Shown: positions 1-6,046 of the stretch, piece after piece
Numbering within the stretch: the stretch's first letter is position 1
How the letters are laid out: the number at the start of each line of letters is the position of its first letter
Source of the DNA: Candidatus Dormiibacterota bacterium
Lineage (GTDB): Bacteria > Chloroflexota > Dormibacteria > Aeolococcales > Aeolococcaceae
NCBI GenBank assembly: GCA_003170875.1
Contig: PMYJ01000088.1
Span: forward strand, 1-11,271
Length of the DNA stretch: 11,271 bases
Direction: 5' to 3'
The notes under the pieces: model-generated
Database searches by the model: none
Told to the model about the DNA's origin: nothing
Seen by the model: only the letters and a program-made list of their open reading frames with translations
Made by a program: the position numbers and the translations under genes

Positions 1-1874
1 CGCTCCGGCGCCGGCATCCCCAGGCACCAGAGGCAGTCGGCGAGGGTGGCCCGGGTGGCCGCCACCAGACGGCGCCGGAAGGCCCGGCGGATCGGGTCCT
101 GCTCGCGCACGATCGCCTCGGTGTGCTCGTAGAAGTCGGTGAGGGTCGAGGCCAGCTCGAAGGCGTAGGTGCAGAGGGACGAGGGTGAGAGTGCCGCACC
201 TGCCTCTCCGAGGGCGTGGCGGTAGCCGTCCAGCCCATGCAGCAGCGCCCGCTCCGCCCCCTCGAGCGCGGGCACCTCGACCGGCCCCGACATTGCCTCG
301 ACCTTGCGCATGATCCCGGCGGCACGGGCGTGGCTGTACATGAGGTAGATCCCGGTGTCGCCGGTCACCCGGAGGGCGTCGTCAAAGTCGAAGGCGATGA
401 TCTGGCTGAGGGTGAACTTCTCCAGGTAGTAGCGCACTGCGCCGGCGGCCAGCATGGTCGCCGTCTCCGCATCGGCCGCCTTCTCCCCGACCCGCTCGAG
501 GGCCTTGTCGAGGAGGTCATCGGCGCGCACCTCGATGCCCTTCCGCCCTGACAGCGCGTACTCCTTCCGACCCTCCTCGAGGGGGATGCCGAGGGCCTCG
601 GCGGCGGCCGGGGAGAGGGCGACGACCTCATAGGCGAGGTGGATCGACTTCTCGGCCTGCTCGGCGTGGCCGGTGCGGGCGAGACCGCGCTTGACCACCT
701 GCTGTGGGTAGGCCTGGCGGGCGTCGATGACGTTGATCACCCGAGCGGCCCGGCCGAATCCCTCGGCGGGCAGTTCCGCCTGCCCGGTCGTGGTGGTGGC
801 CGGGGAGTCCGGATCGCCGGCGTGCCAGCGTCGGTAGCGGAAGTCGCGGCCGAGCAGACCGAACTTCCAGAGCTGGTAGGCGATGTCCTTGGCCGTGTAG
901 GTCGCGACCCCGTCGGACTTGACGAGCACCTTGGCGTCGTCGTCGTCGGCCTCGTCGCCGTCCGACGGCATCACCCAGCAGCCGGCGTGGCGGCCCTCGG
1001 TCACGTGGACGATCGATCTGGTCTCCCGCAGCAGCTCGAACGCCCGGCTCCAGAAGCCGAGAGCGATGATGTCCGACTCCCAGGTGAGCAGGTCATAGCC
1101 GATGTCGAAGCGGCGCATGGTCGCCAGGTGACAGTCGACCACCCGGGAGGCCAGCTCCTTGACGAACTTGGCGGTCTCGTTGCCCCCACCCTCGATCTCC
1201 CGGAGCGTCCGGCGCCGCTCCTCGACCAGCACGGGGTCGGCCTCATAGCGGCGGCCGACCTCCACATAGACCCGGGAGCAGTACTGGTCGAATGGCTCCT
1301 CCGCCCCCTGCACGGCCCCCAGGTGGCGCAGTCCCACGGCGACGTCGGCGACCTGGACCCCGGTGTCGTCGATGTAGTTCTGGACCTCGACCTCCTGGCC
1401 GAGGCGCCGGAGGATGCGCGCCACGCTGTCGCCGATGCAGGCGTTGCGCAGGTGGCCGACGTGGGCGGCCTTGTTGGGGTTGGTCGCGGTGTGCTCGACC
1501 AGTGTCCGGCCCGGCGACGGCGTCTCCCCGGGGAGGAGGAGCGGCGCCCCCCGGTCCAGCTCCAATGCCTGGTCGATCACCGCGGTCGCCCACATCCGAT
1601 CGTCCAGCCGGCAGTTCACGTACCCGGGCGGGCTCACCGACCAGCCGGTCACGTAGGGGAGGTGGAGCGCCTCCAGCCGATCGCGCAGCTCCTCCGCGAT
1701 CTCCATCGGACGCCGGCGCAGCACCCGGGCGGCGCGCAGCGGCGCCGGGGTCGAGAAGTCGCCAAACTCGGGCCGAGCGGAGCGGTCGACAACCGCCTCG
1801 ACCTGGTCGTCGACACCTGACGCGGTGAGGACGGCGCGGACCGCTCGGATCAGCTCGGTGCGAACGTCGAGCAT
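1..1874 (-). CDS. argS: Arginyl-tRNA synthetase, 3' end cut by the window edge
   Basis: This class I aminoacyl-tRNA synthetase charges tRNA-Arg with arginine using ATP in the cytoplasm. I read about 625 residues in the reverse frame. The N-terminal Add1-type region contains the family's F-G-D-F motif (about residues 37-40). The HIGH signature is HVGHLRN at 138-144, preceded by the conserved TNPNK. The catalytic core has VLVKSDG (316-322) followed by YTAKDIAY. The KMSKS-loop equivalent is LSGRKG (441-446), a variant normal for ArgS, which often lacks the second Lys. The C-terminal DALR-type anticodon domain starts near 495 (DDALRV, then TGIYLMYSHAR) and runs to PAPER at the window edge; ArgS usually ends in PERM, so only about one residue is missing. 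The start is ATG 1874-1872; no good Shine-Dalgarno sequence precedes it. It is divergent from galU. At about 626 residues it is slightly longer than a typical bacterial ArgS (550-600). Confidence 0.95.
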   Translation of the reverse strand, partial: MLDVRTELIRAVRAVLTASGVDDQVEAVVDRSARPEFGDFSTPAPLRAARVLRRRPMEIAEELRDRLEALHLPYVTGWSVSPPGYVNCRLDDRMWATAVIDQALELDRGAPLLLPGETPSPGRTLVEHTATNPNKAAHVGHLRNACIGDSVARILRRLGQEVEVQNYIDDTGVQVADVAVGLRHLGAVQGAEEPFDQYCSRVYVEVGRRYEADPVLVEERRRTLREIEGGGNETAKFVKELASRVVDCHLATMRRFDIGYDLLTWESDIIALGFWSRAFELLRETRSIVHVTEGRHAGCWVMPSDGDEADDDDAKVLVKSDGVATYTAKDIAYQLWKFGLLGRDFRYRRWHAGDPDSPATTTTGQAELPAEGFGRAARVINVIDARQAYPQQVVKRGLARTGHAEQAEKSIHLAYEVVALSPAAAEALGIPLEEGRKEYALSGRKGIEVRADDLLDKALERVGEKAADAETATMLAAGAVRYYLEKFTLSQIIAFDFDDALRVTGDTGIYLMYSHARAAGIMRKVEAMSGPVEVPALEGAERALLHGLDGYRHALGEAGAALSPSSLCTYAFELASTLTDFYEHTEAIVREQDPIRRAFRRRLVAATRATLADCLWCLGMPAPE

Positions 1875-1988
1875 GGGCTCGGATCGTACTCGGAGAGGTG
1901 CGCGAGGCTGCTCGGCCGGTGCCTCCCGAGGGGCCCCGCGAACGGCGCGCAGCGCGCGGTAGCCTCAAATGGAGACAATGCCCGGCCG

Positions 1989-2843
1989 ATGGGCACAATT
2001 CGCCACTGCGTGGTTCCCGCCGCCGGACTGGGCACCCGCTTCCTCCCCGCGACCAAGGTTCTCCCCAAGGAGATGCTTCCCGTGGTCGACCGCCCGGTCA
2101 TCGAATGGGCGATCGAGGAGGCCATGGCCGCCGGCGCCGAGGAGATGGTCCTGGTCATCGCCAATGGCAAGGAGCTGATCCAGGCCCACTTCGAGCGCCA
2201 GCCGGAACTGGAGAGGGTGCTCGAGATGCGCGGCAAGAAGGCTGAGCTGGCCGCGATCCGCCACTCGCAGGACATGGCCCACATCCGCTACGTGCTCCAG
2301 GAGAAGCCACTCGGGCTGGGCCACGCGGTACTCTGCGCGGCCGATGTGGTGGGCGACAATCCCTTCCTCTGCATGCTCCCCGACGACCTCTCGCACGCCC
2401 CCATCCCGATCCTTGCCCAGCTTCGCGAGGCCTGGAACGGGGTCCAGTCGACTGTGCTCGCGCTGATGCGGGTCTCTGGCGACGAGATCTCCCGCTACGG
2501 CTGCGCCACCGTGGGCGAGAGCAGGGGCCGCCTCCACCGGGTCACCGGCGTCGTGGAGAAGCCCAGGCCTGAAGAGGCTCAATCAGACCTTGCCATCATG
2601 GGCCGCTACGTGCTCTCTCCCGGGATCTTCGGCGCCCTTCGTCGCACCCCGGCCGGCGAGGGCGGGGAGATCCAGTTGACCGACGGCATCTCCACCCTGC
2701 TCAAGGGGGGCGAGGAGGTCTGGGGGCTAGAGTTCGAGGGCGAGCTGCTCGACGTGGGCACTCTCGACGGCTGGCTTACCACCAATGTGCGCCTGGCTCG
2801 GGAGTTGGGGCGGGCGCCCGCGCTTCGGGGAGCACTCGGATGA
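1989..2843 (+). CDS. galU: UTP--glucose-1-phosphate uridylyltransferase
   Basis: The enzyme makes UDP-glucose from UTP and glucose-1-phosphate, feeding cell-envelope polysaccharide and glycolipid synthesis in the cytoplasm. The 284 residues match bacterial GalU in length and order. The nucleotide-binding signature AAGLGTRFLPATKVLPKEML spans residues 11-30. The EKPLGLGHAV motif is at 105-114, PDD at 131-133 (metal/nucleotide site), VVEKP at 188-192, GEIQLTDGI at 226-234 and the DVGT motif at 255-258. ATG 1989 is chosen because it places the signature about ten residues from the N-terminus, as is usual. No convincing Shine-Dalgarno is present (GGAGA at 1971-1975 is 13 nt away), so initiation may be leaderless or weak. 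The gene is divergent from argS, and its stop overlaps the next start by 4 nt (ATGA), implying translational coupling to the small membrane protein downstream. Confidence 0.95.
   Translation: MGTIRHCVVPAAGLGTRFLPATKVLPKEMLPVVDRPVIEWAIEEAMAAGAEEMVLVIANGKELIQAHFERQPELERVLEMRGKKAELAAIRHSQDMAHIRYVLQEKPLGLGHAVLCAADVVGDNPFLCMLPDDLSHAPIPILAQLREAWNGVQSTVLALMRVSGDEISRYGCATVGESRGRLHRVTGVVEKPRPEEAQSDLAIMGRYVLSPGIFGALRRTPAGEGGEIQLTDGISTLLKGGEEVWGLEFEGELLDVGTLDGWLTTNVRLARELGRAPALRGALG
2827..2832 (+). promoter_or_regulatory. Ribosome binding site of the Ser-Ala repeat protein gene
   Basis: GGGGAG lies inside the end of galU and is 7 nt upstream of ATG 2840. It supports translation of the small downstream gene and fixes its start. 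Confidence 0.6.
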
Positions 2844-3232
2844 TTGGGCTATTCCGCCGCGAGTGGGGCGCCATCACCTTCGTCGCCACCGTCCTCATCG
2901 GGGCGGTCGTCGTCGTCATCTCGTTCGCGATCGGCACCAACCATGGCACCACCGCCCCCACCCCACAGCCCTGCCCCTCCTACACGCCCTGGCAGACACC
3001 CCTGGCGGGGGCGACCCCCACCGCGACGCCCTTTGCCTTCGCCAACTGCGCGCCACCGCCCACCGAGCCGATCCCGAGCGCCAGCCCGACCCCCACCCCG
3101 AGCCCGACCGCCACGCCGAGCCCCTCGGCCTCCGCATCCGCGTCCGCCTCCGCCTCGGCATCCGCATCCGCATCCGCTTCCGCCTCCGCGTCGGCCTCGG
3201 CGAAGGCGAGCCCGACGCCCACTCCGAGCTAG
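2840..3232 (+). CDS. Small membrane-anchored protein with Pro/Thr-rich and Ser-Ala repeat tail
   Basis: I do not recognise a family. The 130 residues comprise a short cationic N-terminus (FRRE, residues 5-8), one hydrophobic segment (about 12-32) that is either a signal anchor or an uncleaved signal peptide, a Pro/Thr-rich stretch (about 38-95) with single cysteines at 45 and 70, then 13 consecutive Ser-Ala units (96-121) and a final KASPTPTPS. The most likely topology is N-in with an exported, extended, probably glycosylatable tail; no LPXTG or other sorting motif is seen. A real gene is supported by the 4-nt ATGA overlap with galU, a GGGGAG ribosome binding site at 2827-2832 spaced 7 nt from the ATG, and a coherent TM-plus-low-complexity design. 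Linkage to galU suggests an envelope role, perhaps a wall-spanning stalk; that is inference. The other reading frames over this segment are composition artefacts. Confidence 0.7.
   Translation: MIGLFRREWGAITFVATVLIGAVVVVISFAIGTNHGTTAPTPQPCPSYTPWQTPLAGATPTATPFAFANCAPPPTEPIPSASPTPTPSPTATPSPSASASASASASASASASASASASASAKASPTPTPS
3125..3202 (+). repeat. 13 tandem hexanucleotide units encoding Ser-Ala
   Basis: Thirteen in-frame 6-bp units of the form TCN-GCN encode an uninterrupted Ser-Ala dipeptide run within the small protein gene. The units are not identical: Ser uses TCC or TCG, and Ala uses all four GCN codons. The repeat is therefore perfect at the protein level but degenerate at the DNA level, which suggests that the dipeptide pattern is maintained by selection, or that the array is old, and not a fresh slippage product. 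Confidence 0.9.
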
Positions 3233-3337
3233 ACGCCGCCGCCCTGGCCGGAGTCCGTCCCTGACCTGGCGCCGCACATGCGAGCGCTCCGTTCCGCCCG
3301 AACCGGAAACCTGCCTCGAGCCTGCTGACGCGTGCGC

Positions 3338-4297
3338 TCAGGAGGAGCCGAGCTGGCTCTCCAGGGAGGCGATCGGACCGGCGCTGCACACCGAGCCCGG
3401 CTGGTTGCCGGTCAGCTTGCAGATCCCGGCGGTGACCCAGTTGGCGTTGCCGATGATCGGCTGGGCGACCGTGCTCGTGGCGTCGGTCAGGGTGGTCGCG
3501 ATCTGCTCCCAGCTCAACCCCTGCAGGACCTGTGGGGGGACGCCGCTGCCGCTCGCGATGTATCGGTTGCCGAGGTCCAGGAACGGGATGCCACCGGTGG
3601 AGGTTGAGTAGGGGGAGGTGTCGTAGGTGGTGAAGACCGCCTGTTCAGCGGCGGTCGGCGTCTGCAGCGGATTGTCGCTCCGATCGGCGGCCTCCACCGA
3701 GGCGAAGTCCAGGTAGGGGCTGGAGTAGCTCGAGCCGTAGAAGGAGAAGGTGTTGGTGTTGGGGTAGACGTCCGAGCTCGACGAGGTGGTGGTGTGGAGG
3801 TTGCTGAAGGTCCCGAACCGGCTGAGCGCGACCACCAGGCTCCAGCGCTCGGCGGCGCAGTAGGGGCAGAAGTCGGCGCCGTAGTAGAGGACCTCGGGCT
3901 TGGCGTCCGGACCGGTGAGAGCAGCCGGGGAACCGGACACGGCCTCGAGGGGGTTGGTCACCCCGCCCCCACCGATCGAGCTGGAGACGGTGGGGCTGAC
4001 CCCGGTGACCGCGGCAAGGACGGAGGCCGGCGCGAGGCTCGAGCTCGACGAGGAGGTGCTCTTTGCGGCTGGACGCATCCCCAGGACGATGAAGACGACG
4101 ACCACCGCGACCACCACCACGATGACCCCGCCGCCCCAGGCCCAGGGGTTCTGCCACCAGGGGCGCGACACCTCGACGCGCTGGGTGCGGTAGCGAGACG
4201 GCGTCGACGGGGCCGGCCGGGGGCTGCCCGGGGGTCTCGATGGGGTGGAGCCGTCGGCGGGCACGTCCTGACGCCGGCGCTTGGAGGGTCGGGCCAT
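3338..4297 (-). CDS. DUF929 family membrane-anchored thioredoxin-like protein
   Basis: The 319-residue protein has a basic, Pro/Ser-rich cytoplasmic N-terminus (1-50, beginning MARPSKRRRQ), one strongly hydrophobic segment (about 55-73), a Ser-rich linker (80-108) and an extracytoplasmic domain resembling the DUF929 family, originally described from Sulfolobus. Key features are YGADFCPYCAAERW (139-152) with a CPYC redox motif at C144/C147, the typical RFGTFSNL, a FYGSSYSSPYL block (186-196), and GGIPFLDLGNRY (235-246), whose Ile-Pro sits where thioredoxin folds carry the cis-proline. A second Cys pair lies near the end (C293, C304). The likely role is a thiol-disulfide oxidoreductase or isomerase outside the membrane. 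ATG 4297 lies 2 nt past the VKOR stop and is preceded by GAGG spaced 6 nt; the frame stays open upstream but that is the shadow of VKOR. The pairing with VKOR argues that the two are functional partners. Family membership comes from motif memory, not a profile search. Confidence 0.82.
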   Translation of the reverse strand: MARPSKRRRQDVPADGSTPSRPPGSPRPAPSTPSRYRTQRVEVSRPWWQNPWAWGGGVIVVVVAVVVVFIVLGMRPAAKSTSSSSSSLAPASVLAAVTGVSPTVSSSIGGGGVTNPLEAVSGSPAALTGPDAKPEVLYYGADFCPYCAAERWSLVVALSRFGTFSNLHTTTSSSSDVYPNTNTFSFYGSSYSSPYLDFASVEAADRSDNPLQTPTAAEQAVFTTYDTSPYSTSTGGIPFLDLGNRYIASGSGVPPQVLQGLSWEQIATTLTDATSTVAQPIIGNANWVTAGICKLTGNQPGSVCSAGPIASLESQLGSS

Positions 4298-4299
4298 TG

Positions 4300-4845
4300 C
4301 TAACCTCTTGATGGAGCCCTCGCCGGCTGGACGCGCGCAATCGTCACCAGCAGGCAGAGGAAGACCAGGATGTGGACGCCGGTACACCACTCGCAGAGCT
4401 CGTGGAGCTTGACGAGCTCGGCGAAGACGAAGTAGAGGACGGAGACGAGCCCCAGCACGGACCAGATGAGGTGGGCGGGCCGCAGCCACTCCGGCTCGTC
4501 GAGCCTGCGCCGTGCGCTCAGCACCGACACCAGGGCAAACGCTCCGCTCACGATGAACCAGATCATCCCGGGGACCGTCACCGGGATCGAGGTTCCCGGT
4601 ACCACCGAGTAGCTGCTCTTCAGGACCGACCCGCAGTTGATGAAGCCGTTCGTGGTGCAGATGGGCGCGACGCCCGCGTAGTGGAGCGTGGTCAGGTAGG
4701 TCGAGATGCCGAGCCCGACCACCGCCGCACCGAGGAGAAACCATGCGCCGGCCCCGGCGCCCCGCGCCGCCCCGGCGTAGAGGTCGTCCTGCGGCTCCTC
4801 CACGCGGACGGGCGGAAGCTTCCCGGAGCGCGGACGCGAGCTCAA
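4300..4845 (-). CDS. Vitamin K epoxide reductase (VKOR) family membrane protein
   Basis: Bacterial VKOR homologues replace DsbB: they reoxidise a periplasmic or extracellular thioredoxin-like partner and pass electrons to quinone. With the start chosen here the protein is 181 residues. From its N-terminus it has about 32 polar cytoplasmic residues, four hydrophobic segments (about 33-52, 92-110, 124-146, 156-172), the loop cysteines C63 and C71 in the motif CTTNGFINCGSVLKSSYS, the PGMIWF motif of helix 2, and the quinone-side active site CEWC (C151/C154). All four expected cysteines are present. I choose TTG 4845 because GGAGGG (4852-4857) sits 6 nt upstream and TTG overlaps the coaE stop as TTGA. 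An in-frame GTG at 4878 would add 11 residues but has no comparable ribosome binding site. No thioredoxin domain is fused; the partner is the next gene, DUF929, 2 nt downstream. Confidence 0.9.
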   Translation of the reverse strand: MSSRPRSGKLPPVRVEEPQDDLYAGAARGAGAGAWFLLGAAVVGLGISTYLTTLHYAGVAPICTTNGFINCGSVLKSSYSVVPGTSIPVTVPGMIWFIVSGAFALVSVLSARRRLDEPEWLRPAHLIWSVLGLVSVLYFVFAELVKLHELCEWCTGVHILVFLCLLVTIARVQPARAPSRG

Positions 4846-5453
4846 AGGGGACCCTCCACTGTGACGTTGTCCCGCCACCAGAGGTCGACAGCGGCTTCTG
4901 TGTCCGCTCGACTGCCCCCATTGTCGATCACCCAGGTGGCGAGCTTGGTTTTTTGGTCGATGGAAAGCTGGGCGGCGAGCCGCTGGCGGCCCGCCTCGTC
5001 GCCGAGTCCGTCGCGCTCGCGCAGGCGCCGGAGCTGGGTCGGGGCATCGGCGTAGACGAGCAGTACCCCGCCCGGGAAGTCGGACTGGCGGCCGCCCTCG
5101 AAGAGGAGGGGGACGTCGACGGCGATGAGCGGCGGTTCGGAGAGCAGGAGGTCGGCGACCTGGTCGGCGATCCGGGCCAGGATCAGGGGATGGGTGAGCG
5201 CCTCGAGACGGTGGCGGCTCTCCGCGTCGGCGAAGACGATGCCCGCGAGCCGCGCGCGGTCGAGCCCCCCGGAGGCGGTGACCACCTCGGGTCCAAAGGC
5301 GCCGACCACGGCTTCCAGCCCGGCCGTTCCCGGCTCCACCACCTCACGGGCGATCCGATCCGCATCGACCACCGCCGCGCCGCGGTGGGCGAGCATCGCC
5401 GCCACCGTCGACTTGCCGGTCGCGATGCCGCCGGTCAGCCCGATGATCCGCAC
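4842..5453 (-). CDS. coaE: Dephospho-CoA kinase
   Basis: CoaE performs the last step of coenzyme A synthesis, phosphorylating the ribose 3'-hydroxyl of dephospho-CoA with ATP in the cytoplasm. The 203 residues match the usual ~200. The P-loop GGIATGKS is at residues 8-15 after the typical MRIIGLTG start, followed by VVDADRIAREVV (28-39) with the conserved acidic DAD, then HP (about 99-100) in the CoA domain, DVPLLFE (about 120-126), and a lid region RLRERDGLGDEAGRQRL followed by an NGG near the end. GTG 5453 is the natural start since it places the P-loop at the family's usual position; a GAGGGA sequence 10 nt upstream is a poorly spaced but possible ribosome binding site. The frame stays open upstream through the HTH gene, which I regard as a shadow. 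The stop overlaps the VKOR start by 4 nt, so CoA synthesis and VKOR are co-translated. Confidence 0.94.
   Translation of the reverse strand: MRIIGLTGGIATGKSTVAAMLAHRGAAVVDADRIAREVVEPGTAGLEAVVGAFGPEVVTASGGLDRARLAGIVFADAESRHRLEALTHPLILARIADQVADLLLSEPPLIAVDVPLLFEGGRQSDFPGGVLLVYADAPTQLRRLRERDGLGDEAGRQRLAAQLSIDQKTKLATWVIDNGGSRADTEAAVDLWWRDNVTVEGPL
4852..4857 (-). promoter_or_regulatory. Ribosome binding site selecting the TTG start of VKOR
   Basis: GGAGGG on the minus strand, inside the last codons of coaE, lies 6 nt before TTG 4845. It is the reason for preferring TTG 4845 over the upstream GTG at 4878. Confidence 0.6.
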
Positions 5454-5550
5454 CCGCGGATCATCCCTCGCGGCGCAAGCACACGGGCAAACCTCCCCGC
5501 CGGCGCGCTTGCCGCCGCCGCTCCCCGCCCCCCAGAGTCCCAGCCGCAGG

Positions 5551-5787
5551 TCAGCGGGCGATCGGCTCCTGGACGGCCCCGGCATACGCCTGGCCCACCA
5601 GGTCGACCCGACCCAGGGACCTGGCGAAGTCCAGGCATGCCGACCGGGTGAAGCGGAGATGCTTTCCCGGGGTGTGCCAGGCCTGCAGGTGGCCCTGAGC
5701 CACCGCGCGCCGGAGTGTCGACCGCGAGACGCCACAGAGGGCGGCCGCTTCCCCGGTCGTCAGGATCTGGTCCTCGTTCTGAGCCAT
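5551..5787 (-). CDS. Small MerR/BldC/excisionase-type helix-turn-helix DNA-binding protein
   Basis: The 78-residue protein is almost all one domain of the HTH_17 (excisionase/MerR-like) type: ILTTGEAAALCGVSRSTLRR (8-27) forms helix-turn-helix, followed by a wing motif HTPGKHLRF (38-46) equivalent to the T-x-GGHRRY wing of BldC and similar regulators. The short C-terminal tail (60-78) has no recognisable domain. It likely binds DNA directly as a transcription regulator; no integrase or phage gene is nearby, so a true excisionase role is unlikely. ATG 5787 is fixed by a near-consensus GGGAGGA (5795-5801) with 7-nt spacing. A perfect 8-bp inverted repeat lies just upstream, consistent with autoregulation. 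It is divergent from moxR and 97 nt upstream of coaE on the same strand; I see no U-tract terminator in that gap, so read-through into coaE-VKOR-DUF929 is possible. Confidence 0.85.
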   Translation of the reverse strand: MAQNEDQILTTGEAAALCGVSRSTLRRAVAQGHLQAWHTPGKHLRFTRSACLDFARSLGRVDLVGQAYAGAVQEPIAR

Positions 5788-5794
5788 CGTCGTT

Positions 5795-5801
5795 TCCTCC
5801 C
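5795..5801 (-). promoter_or_regulatory. Strong ribosome binding site of the HTH gene
   Basis: GGGAGGA on the minus strand is 7 nt upstream of ATG 5787. It defines a 78-residue product and rules out the longer in-frame readings further upstream. Confidence 0.8.
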
Positions 5802-5806
5802 TTTCC

Positions 5807-5824
5807 GTCAGCGCTTGCGCTGAC
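5807..5824. promoter_or_regulatory. Perfect inverted repeat, candidate operator or leader hairpin
   Basis: The sequence GTCAGCGC-TT-GCGCTGAC is a perfect 8-bp inverted repeat with a 2-nt centre. It lies 5 bp upstream of the HTH gene's ribosome binding site, in the region shared with the divergent moxR operon. It may be an operator for the HTH protein. Alternatively it could act in RNA, although a 2-nt loop would force opening of the inner pairs. The symmetry is seen directly; the role is inferred. Confidence 0.55.
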
Positions 5825-5854
5825 CCGACGCCTTGACCTCGTCGGACGTTTACC

Positions 5855-5884
5855 AGTGTACAGGGACTTTGGCGCGCTTGTCTC
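5855..5884 (-). promoter_or_regulatory. Possible sigma70-type promoter for the HTH gene
   Basis: On the minus strand GAGACA (5884-5879) is followed after 18 nt by TACACT (5860-5855); each hexamer matches the -35 or -10 consensus at four of six positions. The predicted transcript would start near 5848, placing the inverted repeat at 5807-5824 inside the early leader. This is a weak call made by eye in a GC-rich genome of unknown sigma factors. Confidence 0.3.
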
Positions 5885-5994
5885 GTTCCCCTCGGTTCTT
5901 GCCTCCCACCCATCTTCGGGAGGGTCTGAGCGCCGGGTCGAATGAGGGCCTGTGGCGGCGCAACACGCCTTCTGGGGTCCGGAAGACCGGCTCG

Positions 5995-6000
5995 TATACT
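5995..6000 (+). promoter_or_regulatory. Candidate -10 element of the moxR operon promoter
   Basis: TATACT is an unusually AT-rich hexamer in this region and matches the sigma70 -10 consensus at five of six positions. It lies 46 nt upstream of the moxR start codon, giving an expected leader of about 40 nt. No good -35 hexamer is seen at 16-18 nt upstream, so an activator may be needed or the call may be wrong. Confidence 0.4.
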
Positions 6001-6032
6001 GGCCAAACGTCGTGCCTCGCTACACGGCGAAT

Positions 6033-6039
6033 GGGAGGA
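6033..6039 (+). promoter_or_regulatory. Ribosome binding site of moxR
   Basis: GGGAGGA is 7 nt before ATG 6047. It fixes the moxR start and rejects an upstream in-frame ATG at 5942, which would precede the -10 candidate. Confidence 0.75.
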
Positions 6040-6046
6040 AGTCTGG

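Noticed and set aside
639..1820. Plus-strand open frame of 393 codons
   Set aside because: It lies wholly antisense to argS, whose HIGH motif, KSDG motif and C-terminal domain are clear. The translation is low-complexity with no recognisable domain, typical of shadow frames in GC-rich DNA.
1875..1988. Possible T-box or other leader element upstream of argS, or galU promoter
   Set aside because: The 114-bp divergent gap holds GC-rich pairings such as GCGCG-CAG-CGCGC but no T-box motif, no clear -35/-10 pair and no poly-U. No regulatory element is claimed.
3233..3337. Possible terminator between the Ser-Ala protein gene and DUF929
   Set aside because: A 5-bp TTCCG/CGGAA pairing exists but is too short, with no T-tract. 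I see nothing else in these 105 bp.
4298..4921. Upstream in-frame extension of DUF929 to 527 residues
   Set aside because: The extension overlaps VKOR entirely in another frame and is Arg/Ala/Gly-rich. ATG 4297 has a ribosome binding site and a proper basic N-terminus before the membrane segment.
5454..5735. Upstream in-frame extension of CoaE to 297 residues
   Set aside because: It overlaps the HTH gene and would place the P-loop about 100 residues in; CoaE starts a few residues before it.
5551..5787. HTH protein as a mobile-element excisionase
   Set aside because: No integrase, attachment-like repeats, tRNA or other phage gene is present nearby; the same fold is common in ordinary transcription regulators.
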